Notes: generated from the sequence alone by a model not told the origin. A DNA stretch of 36,219 bases from Amnibacterium sp. (GCF_025463795.1 NZ_JAODBE010000035.1:1-36219); one strand, 5' to 3'. Positions 8,428 to 16,893 are shown, counted from the first letter of the stretch. Numbers and translations: made by a program.

Positions 8428-8757
8428 TCATCCCGCGGGGAACCACCCCTCGGGCGGCTCCTCCTTGCCGGACTGCGCGAGCCACTGGTCCGCCTGCTCC
8501 TGCAGGGCGCCGATGACCCGGAAGATCTGCTCCGCGGGGAGGCGGACGCGGGCCGCGACCCTCGCCGAGACCACCGGCACGGCCTGCCCGTCGGGGCCGA
8601 GCTGCTGCTGGCCCGGCGGCGCGACGAGCGACAGGAAGTCGATCACGAAGCTCGTCGGGTTGTGCCAGACCGCCGCGAAGTCGGCGAACACGCCGATCTC
8701 CTGCTCCGGCGGGAGGTTGACGGCGATCTGGGGTTGCGGCTGCGGCTCGTCGGTCAC
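8428..8757 (-). CDS. DUF3467 family protein
   Basis: The 109-aa soluble protein has the DUF3467 pattern: GVFADFAAVWHNPTSFVIDF (21-40) followed by an RVAARVRLPAEQIFRVIGAL segment near 66-85. The family's function is not established. The GTG at 8757 stands 7 nt after TAGCGT, a leaderless promoter pattern. It is divergent from the cation/proton antiporter at 8855, with 97 bp between the two starts, and precedes ftsH on the same strand by about 110 bp. Confidence 0.85.
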   Translation of the reverse strand: MTDEPQPQPQIAVNLPPEQEIGVFADFAAVWHNPTSFVIDFLSLVAPPGQQQLGPDGQAVPVVSARVAARVRLPAEQIFRVIGALQEQADQWLAQSGKEEPPEGWFPAG

Positions 8758-8764
8758 GCGGGCG

Positions 8765-8770
8765 ACGCTA
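8765..8770 (-). promoter_or_regulatory. -10 box of the DUF3467 gene (leaderless)
   Basis: TAGCGT on the minus strand, 7 nt before the GTG start. The promoter class is inferred from its repeated occurrence in the window. Confidence 0.45.
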
Positions 8771-8819
8771 GCGGGCCGAGATGCAGGAGCTGTGCCCGTC
8801 CGCGACGGTCCCGCTCACC

Positions 8820-8841
8820 CCGCCGCCCTTCCGGGCGGCGG
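8820..8841. promoter_or_regulatory. Palindromic operator candidate in the divergent antiporter/DUF3467 promoter region
   Basis: A 9-bp perfect inverted repeat (CCGCCGCCC, 4-nt TTCC centre, GGGCGGCGG) ends 1 nt before the TAGCCT -10 box of the antiporter gene. It therefore spans the -35/spacer region. Because the flanking genes diverge and the antiporter is probably leaderless, it cannot be a terminator for either gene. A repressor-binding site is the simplest reading. Confidence 0.45.
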
Positions 8842-8842
8842 A

Positions 8843-8848
8843 TAGCCT
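8843..8848 (+). promoter_or_regulatory. -10 box of the antiporter gene (leaderless)
   Basis: TAGCCT, 6 nt before the GTG at 8855. Confidence 0.45.
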
Positions 8849-8854
8849 TGAGCC

Positions 8855-10573
8855 GTGGAGCTCGCGGTCTACGCGGTGCTCGCGGTCGCGGTGATCGTCG
8901 CCGTCGCGGCGTTCGCACCGCGCCTCGGCGTCGCCGCGCCGATCGTTCTCGTCCTGGTCGGGGTGGGGCTGTCCTTCCTGCCCGGCGTGCCCGACGTCGA
9001 GGTCGATCACGAGCTGATCCTCGACATCGTGCTGCCGCCGATCCTCTACGCCGCGGCGATCAGCCTGCCGTTCGCCGACTTCCGCCGGAACGTGCTGCCC
9101 ATCGGCAGCCTGTCGGTGGTCCTCGTGCTGATCACGGCGTTCGGCGCGGGGTTCGTGCTGTTCGCGCTGCTGCCGAAGCTGGCGCTCGCACCGGCGATCG
9201 CGCTCGGCGCCGTGATCAGCCCACCCGACGCCGTCGCCGCGACCGCCATCGGGCGGCGGCTCGGGCTGCCGCCGCGCCTGCTCACCGTGCTGGAGGGCGA
9301 GGGGCTCGTCAACGACGCCACAGCGCTGGTGCTGCTGCGTTCCGCGACGGCTGCGGCCGCAGGCAACCTCCTCACGCCATGGGCCCTCGGTCGCGACTTC
9401 GTGGTCGCCGCGGTCGTCGCGGTCGCGATCGGGCTCGCCGCCGGCTTCGTGACCATGGCCGTCCGGACCCGCCTGTCGGATCCGGTGCTCGACACGGCGG
9501 TCTCGCTGGCCGTCCCGTTCGTCGCCTTCGTGCCGACGCAGTTCTTCGGCGCCTCCGGCGTGCTCGCGGTCGTGGTCGCGGGTCTGTACACGAGTCACGC
9601 GGCCCCCGCCGCACTCACCCCGCAGGCGCGGATCAGCGACCGGATCAACTGGCGCACGATCCAGTTCCTGCTCGAGAACGGCGTCTTCCTGCTCATCGGG
9701 CTGGAGCTGCGCACGGTCGTCGAGCACGTCGATCCGACCGTGTTCGGGTTCTGGCCGACGATCCTCGTCGCGCTCGCCGCGACGCTCGCGCTCGTGCTCA
9801 TCCGCCTCGTCTGGATGGTCCCGCTCGTGCTCGCGCTGCGAGCGCGCGCGGCGCTCGCCGAGCGCACCCTGCTGCGGCAGTGGCTGGCGTTCGACCACTA
9901 CCGGAGGTCGCGGCGGGGGCCGATCGCGACCCGCCTGTGGCGTCGCGCGGAACGCGCGTATCCGCGTCGCCGGGCGGATCTCGAGGAGCTTCGGCGCGAC
10001 GGGGTGACCCCGAAGGGCGGGCTCGTGCTGGGCTGGTCGGGGATGCGCGGCGTCGTCACGCTCGCGGCGGCGCAGTCGCTGCCGAAGGCGACGAACTACT
10101 ACCCGCAGCTCGTGCTCATCGCGTTCATCGTCGCGGTGCTCACCCTCGTCGTGCAGGGGGGCACCCTGCCCGCGGTGATCCGCCTCCTCGGGGTGCGAGG
10201 CACCGACGCCGCCGACGACCAGCGCGAGCTCGCCGCCCTCCTCGACGAGCTCGGCTACGCCGGGCTCGCAGCGCTCGACGAGGCGGCGGCCGACCTCGAC
10301 GGGATCGACGACATCGATCCGGCCGTGCTCGACCGGGTGCGGCAGTCGTCGTTCCTGCGCGCCGAGGCGGCGTGGGAGCGCTCCCGCGGACCCGGCGTGC
10401 CGCTGCACGAGACGCCGAACCGGCTCTACCGGCGCCTTCGCCTCGCGGTGGTGCAGGCCGAGCGGGAGCGGCTGCTCGACGCCCGGCGACAGGGCGAGTA
10501 CTCCTCGCACACGCTGCTGCAGGCGCAGGCGCTGCTCGACCTCGAGGAGTCGCGGCTCTCCCCCGCCCGCTGA
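8855..10573 (+). CDS. CPA1-family Na+(K+)/H+ antiporter
   Basis: The 572-aa protein has about twelve membrane helices in residues 1-440, then a ~130-residue hydrophilic acidic C-terminal tail. CPA1 landmarks are ISPPDAVAATAIGRRLGLP (121-139, membrane Asp125), EGEGLVNDATALVL (147-160, the Asn153-Asp154 ion site), and WSGMRGVVTLAAAQSLP in the later transmembrane region. This type exchanges cytoplasmic Na+ or K+ for protons in pH and salt balance. The GTG start begins directly at the first helix and follows a -10 box by 6 nt. It is a single-gene transcript, convergent with the small gene at 10622. Confidence 0.93.
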   Translation: MELAVYAVLAVAVIVAVAAFAPRLGVAAPIVLVLVGVGLSFLPGVPDVEVDHELILDIVLPPILYAAAISLPFADFRRNVLPIGSLSVVLVLITAFGAGFVLFALLPKLALAPAIALGAVISPPDAVAATAIGRRLGLPPRLLTVLEGEGLVNDATALVLLRSATAAAAGNLLTPWALGRDFVVAAVVAVAIGLAAGFVTMAVRTRLSDPVLDTAVSLAVPFVAFVPTQFFGASGVLAVVVAGLYTSHAAPAALTPQARISDRINWRTIQFLLENGVFLLIGLELRTVVEHVDPTVFGFWPTILVALAATLALVLIRLVWMVPLVLALRARAALAERTLLRQWLAFDHYRRSRRGPIATRLWRRAERAYPRRRADLEELRRDGVTPKGGLVLGWSGMRGVVTLAAAQSLPKATNYYPQLVLIAFIVAVLTLVVQGGTLPAVIRLLGVRGTDAADDQRELAALLDELGYAGLAALDEAAADLDGIDDIDPAVLDRVRQSSFLRAEAAWERSRGPGVPLHETPNRLYRRLRLAVVQAERERLLDARRQGEYSSHTLLQAQALLDLEESRLSPAR

Positions 10574-10575
10574 CG

Positions 10576-10587
10576 GCCCGCGCGGGC
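10576..10587. terminator. Short GC palindrome between convergent genes
   Basis: GCCCGCGCGGGC, 2 nt after the antiporter stop and between convergent genes. The stem is only 5 bp with no T-run, so this is a weak, possibly bidirectional terminator. Confidence 0.3.
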
Positions 10588-10621
10588 AGCTCGGCACCTC
10601 AGCTCGCCCGGCGGCCGAGGT

Positions 10622-11056
10622 TCAGGACGGCGGTGCGATGCGCCGCTCGAGGGCCTGGGCCGTCTCGAGGATCGGGCCGACGGCCTCCTCGGGGACCACG
10701 ACGAGCTCGTGCACGTCGGCGTCGTCGCTCTCGAGGACCAGCAGGCGGTGCCCGTGCCCCTCGAGCACGCGGTCCGCCTCGCCGATCGCGTCGTCGAGGT
10801 CGTCGGTGTCGTTCACCGCGCCCAGGTCCGGCTGCAGCCGGAACACGCGCGGCAGCTGCGCGAGCGCGTCGGCGAGCTCCATGCCGGTGTCCTCGGCCTC
10901 GAGCGATGCGAGCGCACCCGCGTCGTCGAGGCCGTCGAGCAGTGCGTCCCACGGATCGCCGTCCGACTCCTCGAGCGCCGCCTCCACAGCGGGCCAGAGG
11001 TGCTCGTCGTCGTCGAGCAGCGAGCACAAGCGTTCCCAGAGCGCCTCGGTGTCCAT
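10622..11056 (-). CDS. Small acidic protein, possibly DUF6630-like
   Basis: The 144-aa protein is strongly acidic and soluble, starting MDTEALWERLCSLLDDDEHL. Two helix-rich halves are followed by a C-terminal alpha/beta segment with HRLLVLESDDADVHELVVV, which reminds me of DUF6630-type proteins. That match is weak. An alternative ATG three codons upstream (11065) is equally possible; I take 11056 because an AACAAT box stands 7 nt before it. It lies 35 bp downstream of the GNAT gene in the same orientation and may be read through from there. Function unknown. Confidence 0.7.
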   Translation of the reverse strand: MDTEALWERLCSLLDDDEHLWPAVEAALEESDGDPWDALLDGLDDAGALASLEAEDTGMELADALAQLPRVFRLQPDLGAVNDTDDLDDAIGEADRVLEGHGHRLLVLESDDADVHELVVVPEEAVGPILETAQALERRIAPPS

Positions 11057-11091
11057 CGCACCCATTGTTCCGCGGGCCGGTCCCCGGTCGC

Positions 11092-11601
11092 TCAGCGCAC
11101 TCCCGGCGTGCGGATCCAGAACCGGTCCTCGGTGCCGATCCCGCCTGCCGACTCCCCGCCGTTCGCGAGGATGACGCGCCGCGACGGCTCGTTGGCGGCG
11201 TGGCAGGTGACGAGCACGCGGTCGAGCCCGATCGCGGCCGCCTCGTGGAGGCCGGCCGCGAGCATCCGCGTCGCGTGCCCCTGCCGCCGCCACGGGAAGA
11301 CGACGTGGTACCCGATGTGGCCGCCGATCTCGGCGAGCTCGTGGGTCAGGGTGTGCCGCAGCACGAGAGTGCCGAGGTAGTGCTCCCCGGACACCCACCA
11401 GAAGACCGTCGAGGGCACGCCCCAGCGCTTGCGGACGCCGCGGCGTTCGGCCGTGAACCCCGCGAAGTCGCGGCTCGCGCCATCCAGCCATCCGGTGTCC
11501 GTCCCGCGGTAGCGGCAGTCGGCGAGCTCGCCGGTGAGGTACGAGATCCGCACCCGTTCGTCCGGCGGTGCCAGATGCGGCGGCTCGGGAAGGACGATCA
11601 C
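11092..11601 (-). CDS. GNAT-family N-acetyltransferase
   Basis: The 169-aa protein has the GNAT acetyl-CoA motif A (GYHVVFPWRRQGHATRMLAA, about 97-116, with RRQGHA as the pyrophosphate loop) and motif B (CHAANEPSRRVILANGGE, about 133-150). It resembles YjcK/RimJ-like acetyltransferases of small molecules or proteins; the substrate is unknown. The GTG at 11601 overlaps the hydrolase stop as GTGA, implying translational coupling. A much longer open frame upstream of this GTG is the Arg-rich shadow of the hydrolase and was discarded. Confidence 0.88.
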   Translation of the reverse strand: MIVLPEPPHLAPPDERVRISYLTGELADCRYRGTDTGWLDGASRDFAGFTAERRGVRKRWGVPSTVFWWVSGEHYLGTLVLRHTLTHELAEIGGHIGYHVVFPWRRQGHATRMLAAGLHEAAAIGLDRVLVTCHAANEPSRRVILANGGESAGGIGTEDRFWIRTPGVR

Positions 11602-12560
11602 GCCGCCGCCGATGCCGGCGCGAGCGCCGCGCGGAGCTCGGCGGTCAGCTCCCCCATCGCCTGCGGCACGGCGCTGCAGAGGTGCGGGAAGGCGAGGTAC
11701 CCGTGCGGCATCCCGAAGTACTGGGTCGTGCGCACCGCCACGCCCGCCGCCTCGAGCGCCGCGGCGTAGCGGAGACCGTCGTCGCGGATGGGGTCGTGCT
11801 CGGCCACCTGCACGAGCGCGGGCGGCAGGCCGGACAGGTCGTCCGCGAGCAGCGGCGAGGCGTACGGGTTCCGGGGGTCCTGCCCGCCGAGGTAGTGGTC
11901 CCGGAACGCGAGCACGTCCCGCTTCGTCAGCACGGGCGCGTGCGCGTTCTCGTCGATCGAGGGGCTCGACGCCGTGAGGTCGGTCGCCGGGTAGAGCAGC
12001 CCCTGGAACGCGATCGAGGGCCCGGAGCGGTCGCGCGCCATCAGGCTCACGACCGCGGCCAGGTTGCCGCCGGCGCTGTCGCCGACGACGGCGAGGTGGG
12101 ACGGATCCGCGCCCCACTCGGCCGCCCGGGCGGCCACGTCGAGCAGCGCCGCGTAGCAGTCCTCGGCGGCGGCCGGGAAGCGGCGGGCCGGCGCGAGGCG
12201 GTAGGCGACCGACACGACGAGGGAGCGCGCCTTCGCGGCGATCGTGCCGGCCAGCCAGTCGTACGCGTTCAGGTCACCGGTGGTCCAGCCGCCGCCGTGG
12301 AACAGGAGGACGAGCGGCAGCAGGCCGCCGGTCCGGCCCGGCCGGTAGGCCCGGACGCGGACCGGCCCATCGGCTCCGGCCGCGCTGCCGTCCCGCGTCG
12401 CGACGTCCTTGCGGGGCGCGCCGAGCAGCAGGTCCGTCAGCAGGGTGTGCGGGAGCGGCCGCTCCTGCGATCGGCGGATCTGCTCGAGGCTCTGGTCCGC
12501 GATCGCGATCCTGCTGAGGAGCCGTCCGAGGATCCGCACCCGCAGATCGAGTTCCGCCAC
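11598..12560 (-). CDS. Alpha/beta hydrolase, HSL-type esterase
   Basis: The 320-aa cytoplasmic esterase of the hormone-sensitive-lipase family has the oxyanion motif HGGGW (88-92), the nucleophile elbow GDSAGG with Ser162 (160-165), Asp256 in AEHDPIRDDG, and His286 in GMPHGYLAF. A helical cap domain occupies the first ~60 residues. It likely hydrolyses short-chain esters or lactones; the natural substrate is not evident. The GTG at 12560 has GAGGAGG upstream at a good distance. The last bases overlap the GNAT start (GTGA), so the two proteins are made together. Confidence 0.93.
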   Translation of the reverse strand: MAELDLRVRILGRLLSRIAIADQSLEQIRRSQERPLPHTLLTDLLLGAPRKDVATRDGSAAGADGPVRVRAYRPGRTGGLLPLVLLFHGGGWTTGDLNAYDWLAGTIAAKARSLVVSVAYRLAPARRFPAAAEDCYAALLDVAARAAEWGADPSHLAVVGDSAGGNLAAVVSLMARDRSGPSIAFQGLLYPATDLTASSPSIDENAHAPVLTKRDVLAFRDHYLGGQDPRNPYASPLLADDLSGLPPALVQVAEHDPIRDDGLRYAAALEAAGVAVRTTQYFGMPHGYLAFPHLCSAVPQAMGELTAELRAALAPASAAA

Positions 12561-12638
12561 CGTCGTCCTCCTCGTCGGCTCGCCGCCGCCTGCGGAGCGT
12601 AGCCCGGGCGCCCGACGGCTCAGCCCGGTTCCGGCGGT

Positions 12639-14060
12639 TCAGTGCTTCGGGAACGCCTTCCCCGGGTTGAGCAGCCGCCGCGGATCGAGCGCCGACTTGA
12701 TCGACTCGTGCATCTCGAGCACCCGCGGCCCGAGCTCGTCGTGCGCGCCGTGGAGCTTGAGCAGCCCGACGCCGTGCTCCCCCGCCACGGTGCCGCCGAG
12801 GGCGAGGCAGTCGTCGATGATGCGGGCGAACGCCTCCTGGGCCCGCGCCTCCGCGGCAGGGTCGTCGGGTGTGGCGATGATCAGCGGATGCAGGTTGCCG
12901 TCGCCGGCGTGGGCGATGTTCGCGATCACGACGTCGTGCTCCGCGGCGGCCGCTTGGATGCGGGTGAGCATCTCCGGCACCTGGGTCCGCGGCACGCACA
13001 CGTCCTCGGTGAGCACGGGGCCGAGCCGCTCCAGCGCCGGGTACGCGAGCCGGCGGGCGCGGAACAGGACGTCGACCGCGTCGGGGTCCTCGGCGGTGCG
13101 CACATCGGTGCCGCCCGCCTCACGGAAGAGCGTCGCCATCCGCTCGGCGAGTGCCGCGCCGGCCTCGCCGACCTGGTCCACCTTGGCGAGCAGCATCGCC
13201 TCGGCGTCGTGCGGGAGGCCGAGGCCCTGCCACTCGTCGACGGCCCGCAGGCAGGTGCGGTCGATGAGCTCGAGCGCGGCGGGCAGGATGCCGGCGCGGG
13301 ACACGGCCGCGACGGCCTCGCCGGCGGCCCGGAGCGACGGGAAGACGCCGATCACGCCCCGCTCCTCGCGGCCCGCGAGCGGCAGCAGCTTCAGGGTGAG
13401 CTCGGTGATGATCCCCAGCGTCCCCTCCGATCCGACCATCAGCGCCGTGAGGTCGTAGCCCACCGTGCCCTTCGCCGTGCGACGGCCGAGCCGCGCGATC
13501 GACCCGTCCGCGAGCACCACCGTCATCCCGAGCACGTAGTCCCCGGTCACGCCGTACTTCACGCAGCAGATGCCGCCCGCGTTCGTCGCCGCGTTCCCGC
13601 CGATCGTCGACCATTGCGAGCTCGCCGGGTCGGGCGGGTACCAGAGCCCCTCCACGGCGACCGCGGCCCGGAGGTCGTCGTTCACGACGCCCGCCTCGCA
13701 GTCGACGACGCGCTCGTCCGCGTCGATCCGCAGCACGGTCCGCATCGCCTCGAGCGACAGCACGATGGAGCGGTCGACCGCGTTGGCACCGCCCGACAGC
13801 CCCGTGCCCGCCCCGCGGGCGACGATCCGCACGTCGTGCTCCCCCGCGACGCGCACGACCGCGGCGACCTCCTCGGTCGACGTGGCCAGCACGACCGCGA
13901 GCGGCGGCACGAACGGTGCCCACGCGGCGTCGTCGTGCGCGTAGCGGCCGAGCGCGTCCGCGTCGGTGAGCAGCCGCCCGGCCGGCACGGCGTGGCGCAG
14001 ATCGCGGAGGAAGACGTCCTCCGTGAACAGCTGGGGCAGCCCGCCCGCGATCGTCGTCAT
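12639..14060 (-). CDS. FAD-linked oxidase, GlcD/D-lactate dehydrogenase type
   Basis: The 473-aa flavoprotein has an N-terminal PCMH FAD-binding domain (VVLATSTEEVAAVVRVA, then VARGAGTGLSGGAN, the pyrophosphate-binding loop, and STIGGNAATNAGGICCVKYG) and a C-terminal FAD-oxidase domain with the conserved NIAHAGDGNLHPLI and GTVAGEHGVGLLK. These fit GlcD, D-2-hydroxyacid or D-lactate dehydrogenases, which oxidise 2-hydroxyacids. No glcE or glcF partners are nearby, so it may act alone as in D-lactate dehydrogenases. The ATG at 14060 follows GGAGGAA; the in-frame extension to 14189 is not needed for the family length. It is divergent from the hydrolase at 14173. Confidence 0.93.
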   Translation of the reverse strand: MTTIAGGLPQLFTEDVFLRDLRHAVPAGRLLTDADALGRYAHDDAAWAPFVPPLAVVLATSTEEVAAVVRVAGEHDVRIVARGAGTGLSGGANAVDRSIVLSLEAMRTVLRIDADERVVDCEAGVVNDDLRAAVAVEGLWYPPDPASSQWSTIGGNAATNAGGICCVKYGVTGDYVLGMTVVLADGSIARLGRRTAKGTVGYDLTALMVGSEGTLGIITELTLKLLPLAGREERGVIGVFPSLRAAGEAVAAVSRAGILPAALELIDRTCLRAVDEWQGLGLPHDAEAMLLAKVDQVGEAGAALAERMATLFREAGGTDVRTAEDPDAVDVLFRARRLAYPALERLGPVLTEDVCVPRTQVPEMLTRIQAAAAEHDVVIANIAHAGDGNLHPLIIATPDDPAAEARAQEAFARIIDDCLALGGTVAGEHGVGLLKLHGAHDELGPRVLEMHESIKSALDPRRLLNPGKAFPKH

Positions 14061-14172
14061 CCGTTCCTCCGTCGGCCCGATGCCCGTCGATGGTACGAGC
14101 AGGAGGATGGACGGCCGGTCGGCGTCCCCTGCGAGAGGATGCGAGGACCCGTTCCCGACGAAGGAGTCCGCC

Positions 14173-14991
14173 ATGCCGTCGTTCCGCACCGGCGACGGCG
14201 TGCGCCTCGCCTACGAGGACGCCGGCGACGGCCCGGTGGTCGTGCTGATCAACGGCTTCTGCGCTCCCGCGACGGCGTGGATCCTCACGTCCGACGCGCT
14301 GCTCGCGGCCGGCTACCGCGTCATCGGGTTCGACCGGCGGTCGCACGGCGAGTCCGAGACGCCGATGTGGGGGCAGCGGATGGCGCGCCACGGCCGGGAC
14401 CTCGGCGAGCTCCTCGACCACCTCGGCGTGGAGCGAACGGCCCTCGTGGGCGCGTCGATGGGCGGCAACGTGATCTGGGCGTACATCGACCAGTACGGCA
14501 CCGGGCGCCTCACCGGCGTCGTCGTCGTCGACCAGACGCCGAAGATGCTGAACAGCCCCGGCTGGCCCCACGGCTTCTACGGCTTCGACGAGTCGGACGC
14601 GCGCCGGTTCGCCCGCGGCGTGCCCGACACCGGGCGCGGCCGCCCGGCCGGGCGATCGACGGCGGCGATCGCCCGGCTCGTCGACCGCCTCGGTGCGCCC
14701 CCCACCTATCGCGATCGGACGGCGCCGGCGACGGTGGAGCTGCTGGTCGACCACTCGTTGCAGGACTGGCGCGACGTCGCCGCCCGCGCCGCGTGCCCGG
14801 TGCTCATGGTCGCGGGCCGGGACAGCCAGCTGTGGCCGTGCGAGCACGCCGCCGCGACGGTGGCGGGCAACCCGCACGGCCGGATCGTGATCATCGAGGA
14901 CTGCGGGCACGCGGTGAACATCGACCAGCCCGACCGGTTCAACGAGGCGCTGCTCGCCTTCCTCGAGGAGACCGGCGCACCGACGGGCTGA
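14173..14991 (+). CDS. Alpha/beta fold hydrolase
   Basis: The 272-aa single-domain hydrolase has the lid-type fold of esterases, epoxide hydrolases and haloperoxidases. The nucleophile is Ser95 in LVGASMGGNV (91-100), the acid is Asp217 in VAGRDSQL, and the base is His246 in EDCGHAVNI. The oxyanion region is INGFCAP. A substrate cannot be named. The ATG at 14173 has AAGGAG 6 nt upstream, deciding the start against an in-frame upstream extension that overlaps the divergent oxidase gene. The 112-bp divergent spacer to the FAD oxidase presumably holds both promoters. Confidence 0.92.
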   Translation: MPSFRTGDGVRLAYEDAGDGPVVVLINGFCAPATAWILTSDALLAAGYRVIGFDRRSHGESETPMWGQRMARHGRDLGELLDHLGVERTALVGASMGGNVIWAYIDQYGTGRLTGVVVVDQTPKMLNSPGWPHGFYGFDESDARRFARGVPDTGRGRPAGRSTAAIARLVDRLGAPPTYRDRTAPATVELLVDHSLQDWRDVAARAACPVLMVAGRDSQLWPCEHAAATVAGNPHGRIVIIEDCGHAVNIDQPDRFNEALLAFLEETGAPTG

Positions 14992-15000
14992 GATCCGCGT

Positions 15001-15015
15001 GCCGGGCTGCCCGGC
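15001..15015 (+). terminator. Possible hairpin terminator after the hydrolase
   Basis: GCCGGG-CTG-CCCGGC, 9 nt past the hydrolase stop. The stem is 6 bp with a 3-nt loop and no T-run follows. Confidence 0.35.
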
Positions 15016-15065
15016 GCGGCATCCGCGCTCGGCGACACGCCGCATCCACACTCCCCTTCGTGACG

Positions 15066-16424
15066 ATGACCGAGACGACGGTCGCCCGCTGGCTGACGGT
15101 CGCCGTCGGCGGGGGCCGCGGCGACGAAGCCCCGGTGAGCCGGCGACGCCTGGTGGTGCGCGTGCTCGCCCTCGCCCTGCTCGTGGCCGGGGTGGTGATG
15201 CTCGGCGGCGGGCTCGTCGCCCAGCGCCTCGCCGACGCCCAGGCGGTCAGCAGCGCGAGCCAGCGGGCGCAGATCCTGGCGACCGACGTGGGCCAGCCGG
15301 CGCTGCGCAACGGGCTCGTCGACGAGGACCCGAGCGCGATCGCGGCCCTCGACGCCACGGTCCACGCGCACGTCCTCGGTGCCGGCGGGATCGCGCGCGT
15401 GAAGGTGTGGAACCGGGCCGGCCGCATCGTCTACTCCGACGAGCCCCGCCTGATCGGCAAGACCTTCGGCCTCGGCGACGACGAGGAGCAGGCCCTGCTG
15501 TCGGGAGGCACCCAGGCCGACATCTCCGACCTCGCCCAGCCCGAGAACGTCTACGACCGGTCGAACGGACCGCTGCTCGAGGTCTACCAAGCGGTGCGGA
15601 CCCCCGACGGCACGCCGCTGCTGTTCGAGGTCTACTTCAAGTACGACGCCGTGCGGGCCGACGCCGGCCGCATCTGGCTCGGCTTCGCCGCCGTGACGGG
15701 CGTCAGCCTCCTGCTCGTGCTGCTCGGCCTCGTCCCCGTCTTCCGCGGGCTGCTCCGCGCGCTCGAACGCGGCCGGATGCAGCGGGAGCTGCTGCTCATC
15801 CGTGCGCTCGACGCGTCCGACGCGGAGCGGCGCCGGGTCGCAGCGCTGCTGCACGACGGGCCGGTGCAGGACCTCGTCGGCGCCGGTTACCACCTCGGCG
15901 CGGCGAGCAGCGCCGTTCGCGGCACCGAGACCGGCGACGTCCTCGACGCCGCCGAGACGACCGTGCGCGGCACCGTGCAGAGCCTGCGCGCCCTGCTCGT
16001 CGACATCTACCCGCCCGCACTCGACCGGGCCGGCCTCGCCGCCGGCCTCGAGGATCTCGCGGCCGGCGCCCGGACCCGCGGCGTGCGGGTCTCGGTCGTC
16101 GTGGATCCGCGTGTCGACCTGTCGCAGGACGCCGAGCGCCTCGTGTTCCGCGTCGCTCGCGAGGCGATCGCGAACGCCAAGAAGCACGGCGACGGCGCTC
16201 CGATCTCGGTGGGCCTCGCCGTCGAGGGCGGCAGCACCGTGCTCACCGTGCATGACGACGGGCCGGGCTTCGACGCGGAGGGTCTGCTCTCGAAACCGAA
16301 GTCGGCGCACTTCGGGCTGCGGCTGCTCCGCGACGCGGTGAGCGACTCCGGCGTGGACGCCGAGCTCTCGCTGCGCAGCGCGCCGGCCGCCGGCACGACC
16401 TGGCGGCTCACGATCCGCGAGTGA
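15066..16424 (+). CDS. Orphan NarL-type sensor histidine kinase
   Basis: The 452-aa membrane sensor has TM1 about 29-52, an extracytoplasmic sensor domain of about 150 residues, TM2 about 202-226, and a HisKA_3 dimerisation domain with the phospho-acceptor His263 in RRVAALLHDGPVQDL. A HATPase_c domain follows (N-box EAIANAKKHG, DDGPGF, FGLRLLRDAV). This class normally phosphorylates a LuxR/NarL response regulator. None lies next to it; the LAL regulators at 27565 and 32913 lack receiver domains and are not partners. The ATG at 15066 is used; an in-frame GTG at 15060 is possible. The signal is unknown. Confidence 0.92.
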   Translation: MTETTVARWLTVAVGGGRGDEAPVSRRRLVVRVLALALLVAGVVMLGGGLVAQRLADAQAVSSASQRAQILATDVGQPALRNGLVDEDPSAIAALDATVHAHVLGAGGIARVKVWNRAGRIVYSDEPRLIGKTFGLGDDEEQALLSGGTQADISDLAQPENVYDRSNGPLLEVYQAVRTPDGTPLLFEVYFKYDAVRADAGRIWLGFAAVTGVSLLLVLLGLVPVFRGLLRALERGRMQRELLLIRALDASDAERRRVAALLHDGPVQDLVGAGYHLGAASSAVRGTETGDVLDAAETTVRGTVQSLRALLVDIYPPALDRAGLAAGLEDLAAGARTRGVRVSVVVDPRVDLSQDAERLVFRVAREAIANAKKHGDGAPISVGLAVEGGSTVLTVHDDGPGFDAEGLLSKPKSAHFGLRLLRDAVSDSGVDAELSLRSAPAAGTTWRLTIRE

Positions 16425-16556
16425 CCCCGGTCCGAGGACGGGCGGCTTCGGGCGGAACGGGCGTCCCATGACGGCCGGGAGCGCCCGATCCGGCCCGTCG
16501 CGACCGGCGATGATGAGGCGGCCCGCACGGCGCCCGAGGGTGCCAGGGACCGCGAC

Positions 16557-16562
16557 TACGGT
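16557..16562 (+). promoter_or_regulatory. -10 box of the ABM-fold gene (leaderless)
   Basis: TACGGT, 6 nt before the ATG at 16569. Confidence 0.4.
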
Positions 16563-16568
16563 CGGCGG

Positions 16569-16862
16569 ATGGCGTTCGTGTGCGACGCGACCTGGGTCGT
16601 GAAGGAGGGCCGTATCGACCTCGTCCGCGAGGCGCTGCGGCGGCTGACGGCGGCGACGCGCGAGGAGCCGGGCAACCGGTACTACCAGCCGCACCAGGCG
16701 CCGGACGAGCCGGCGGTCTTCCGGATCTTCGAGGTCTATGACGACGAGGCGGCGTTCGAGGCGCATGCCGCATCCGACCACTTCCGCCGGTTCGCGCTCG
16801 GGATCGCGATTCCGCAGCTCGAGTCCCGCACCCGCGCCTTCTCGGTCACCCTCGACGTCTGA
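16569..16862 (+). CDS. ABM-fold (antibiotic biosynthesis monooxygenase-like) protein
   Basis: The 97-aa protein fits the ABM/quinol monooxygenase dimeric ferredoxin-like fold: a first strand FVCDATWVVKEG, a helix RIDLVREALRRLTAATREEPG, the hallmark NRYYQPHQ, the strand AVFRIFEVYDDEAAFEAH, and the helix SDHFRRFA. Family members oxidise quinols or other small aromatics without cofactors, or simply bind ligands. The ATG start is leaderless-like, after TACGGT. It is convergent with the aldo/keto reductase 31 bp downstream. No biosynthetic cluster surrounds it, so a housekeeping detoxification role is more likely than antibiotic synthesis. Confidence 0.88.
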   Translation: MAFVCDATWVVKEGRIDLVREALRRLTAATREEPGNRYYQPHQAPDEPAVFRIFEVYDDEAAFEAHAASDHFRRFALGIAIPQLESRTRAFSVTLDV

Positions 16863-16893
16863 CCCCCTGCGGCGCTCGGCGTCGGCCCGCGCG

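Noticed and set aside
8662-11769. A 1035-codon open frame on the plus strand overlapping the antiporter
   Set aside because: Its product is dominated by Arg, Ala and Gly repeats typical of the shifted frame of a GC-rich gene, and it covers several well-supported genes.
16569-16862. Antibiotic biosynthesis gene cluster suggested by the ABM-fold protein
   Set aside because: No polyketide, peptide or tailoring genes are nearby. ABM-fold proteins are common outside such clusters.
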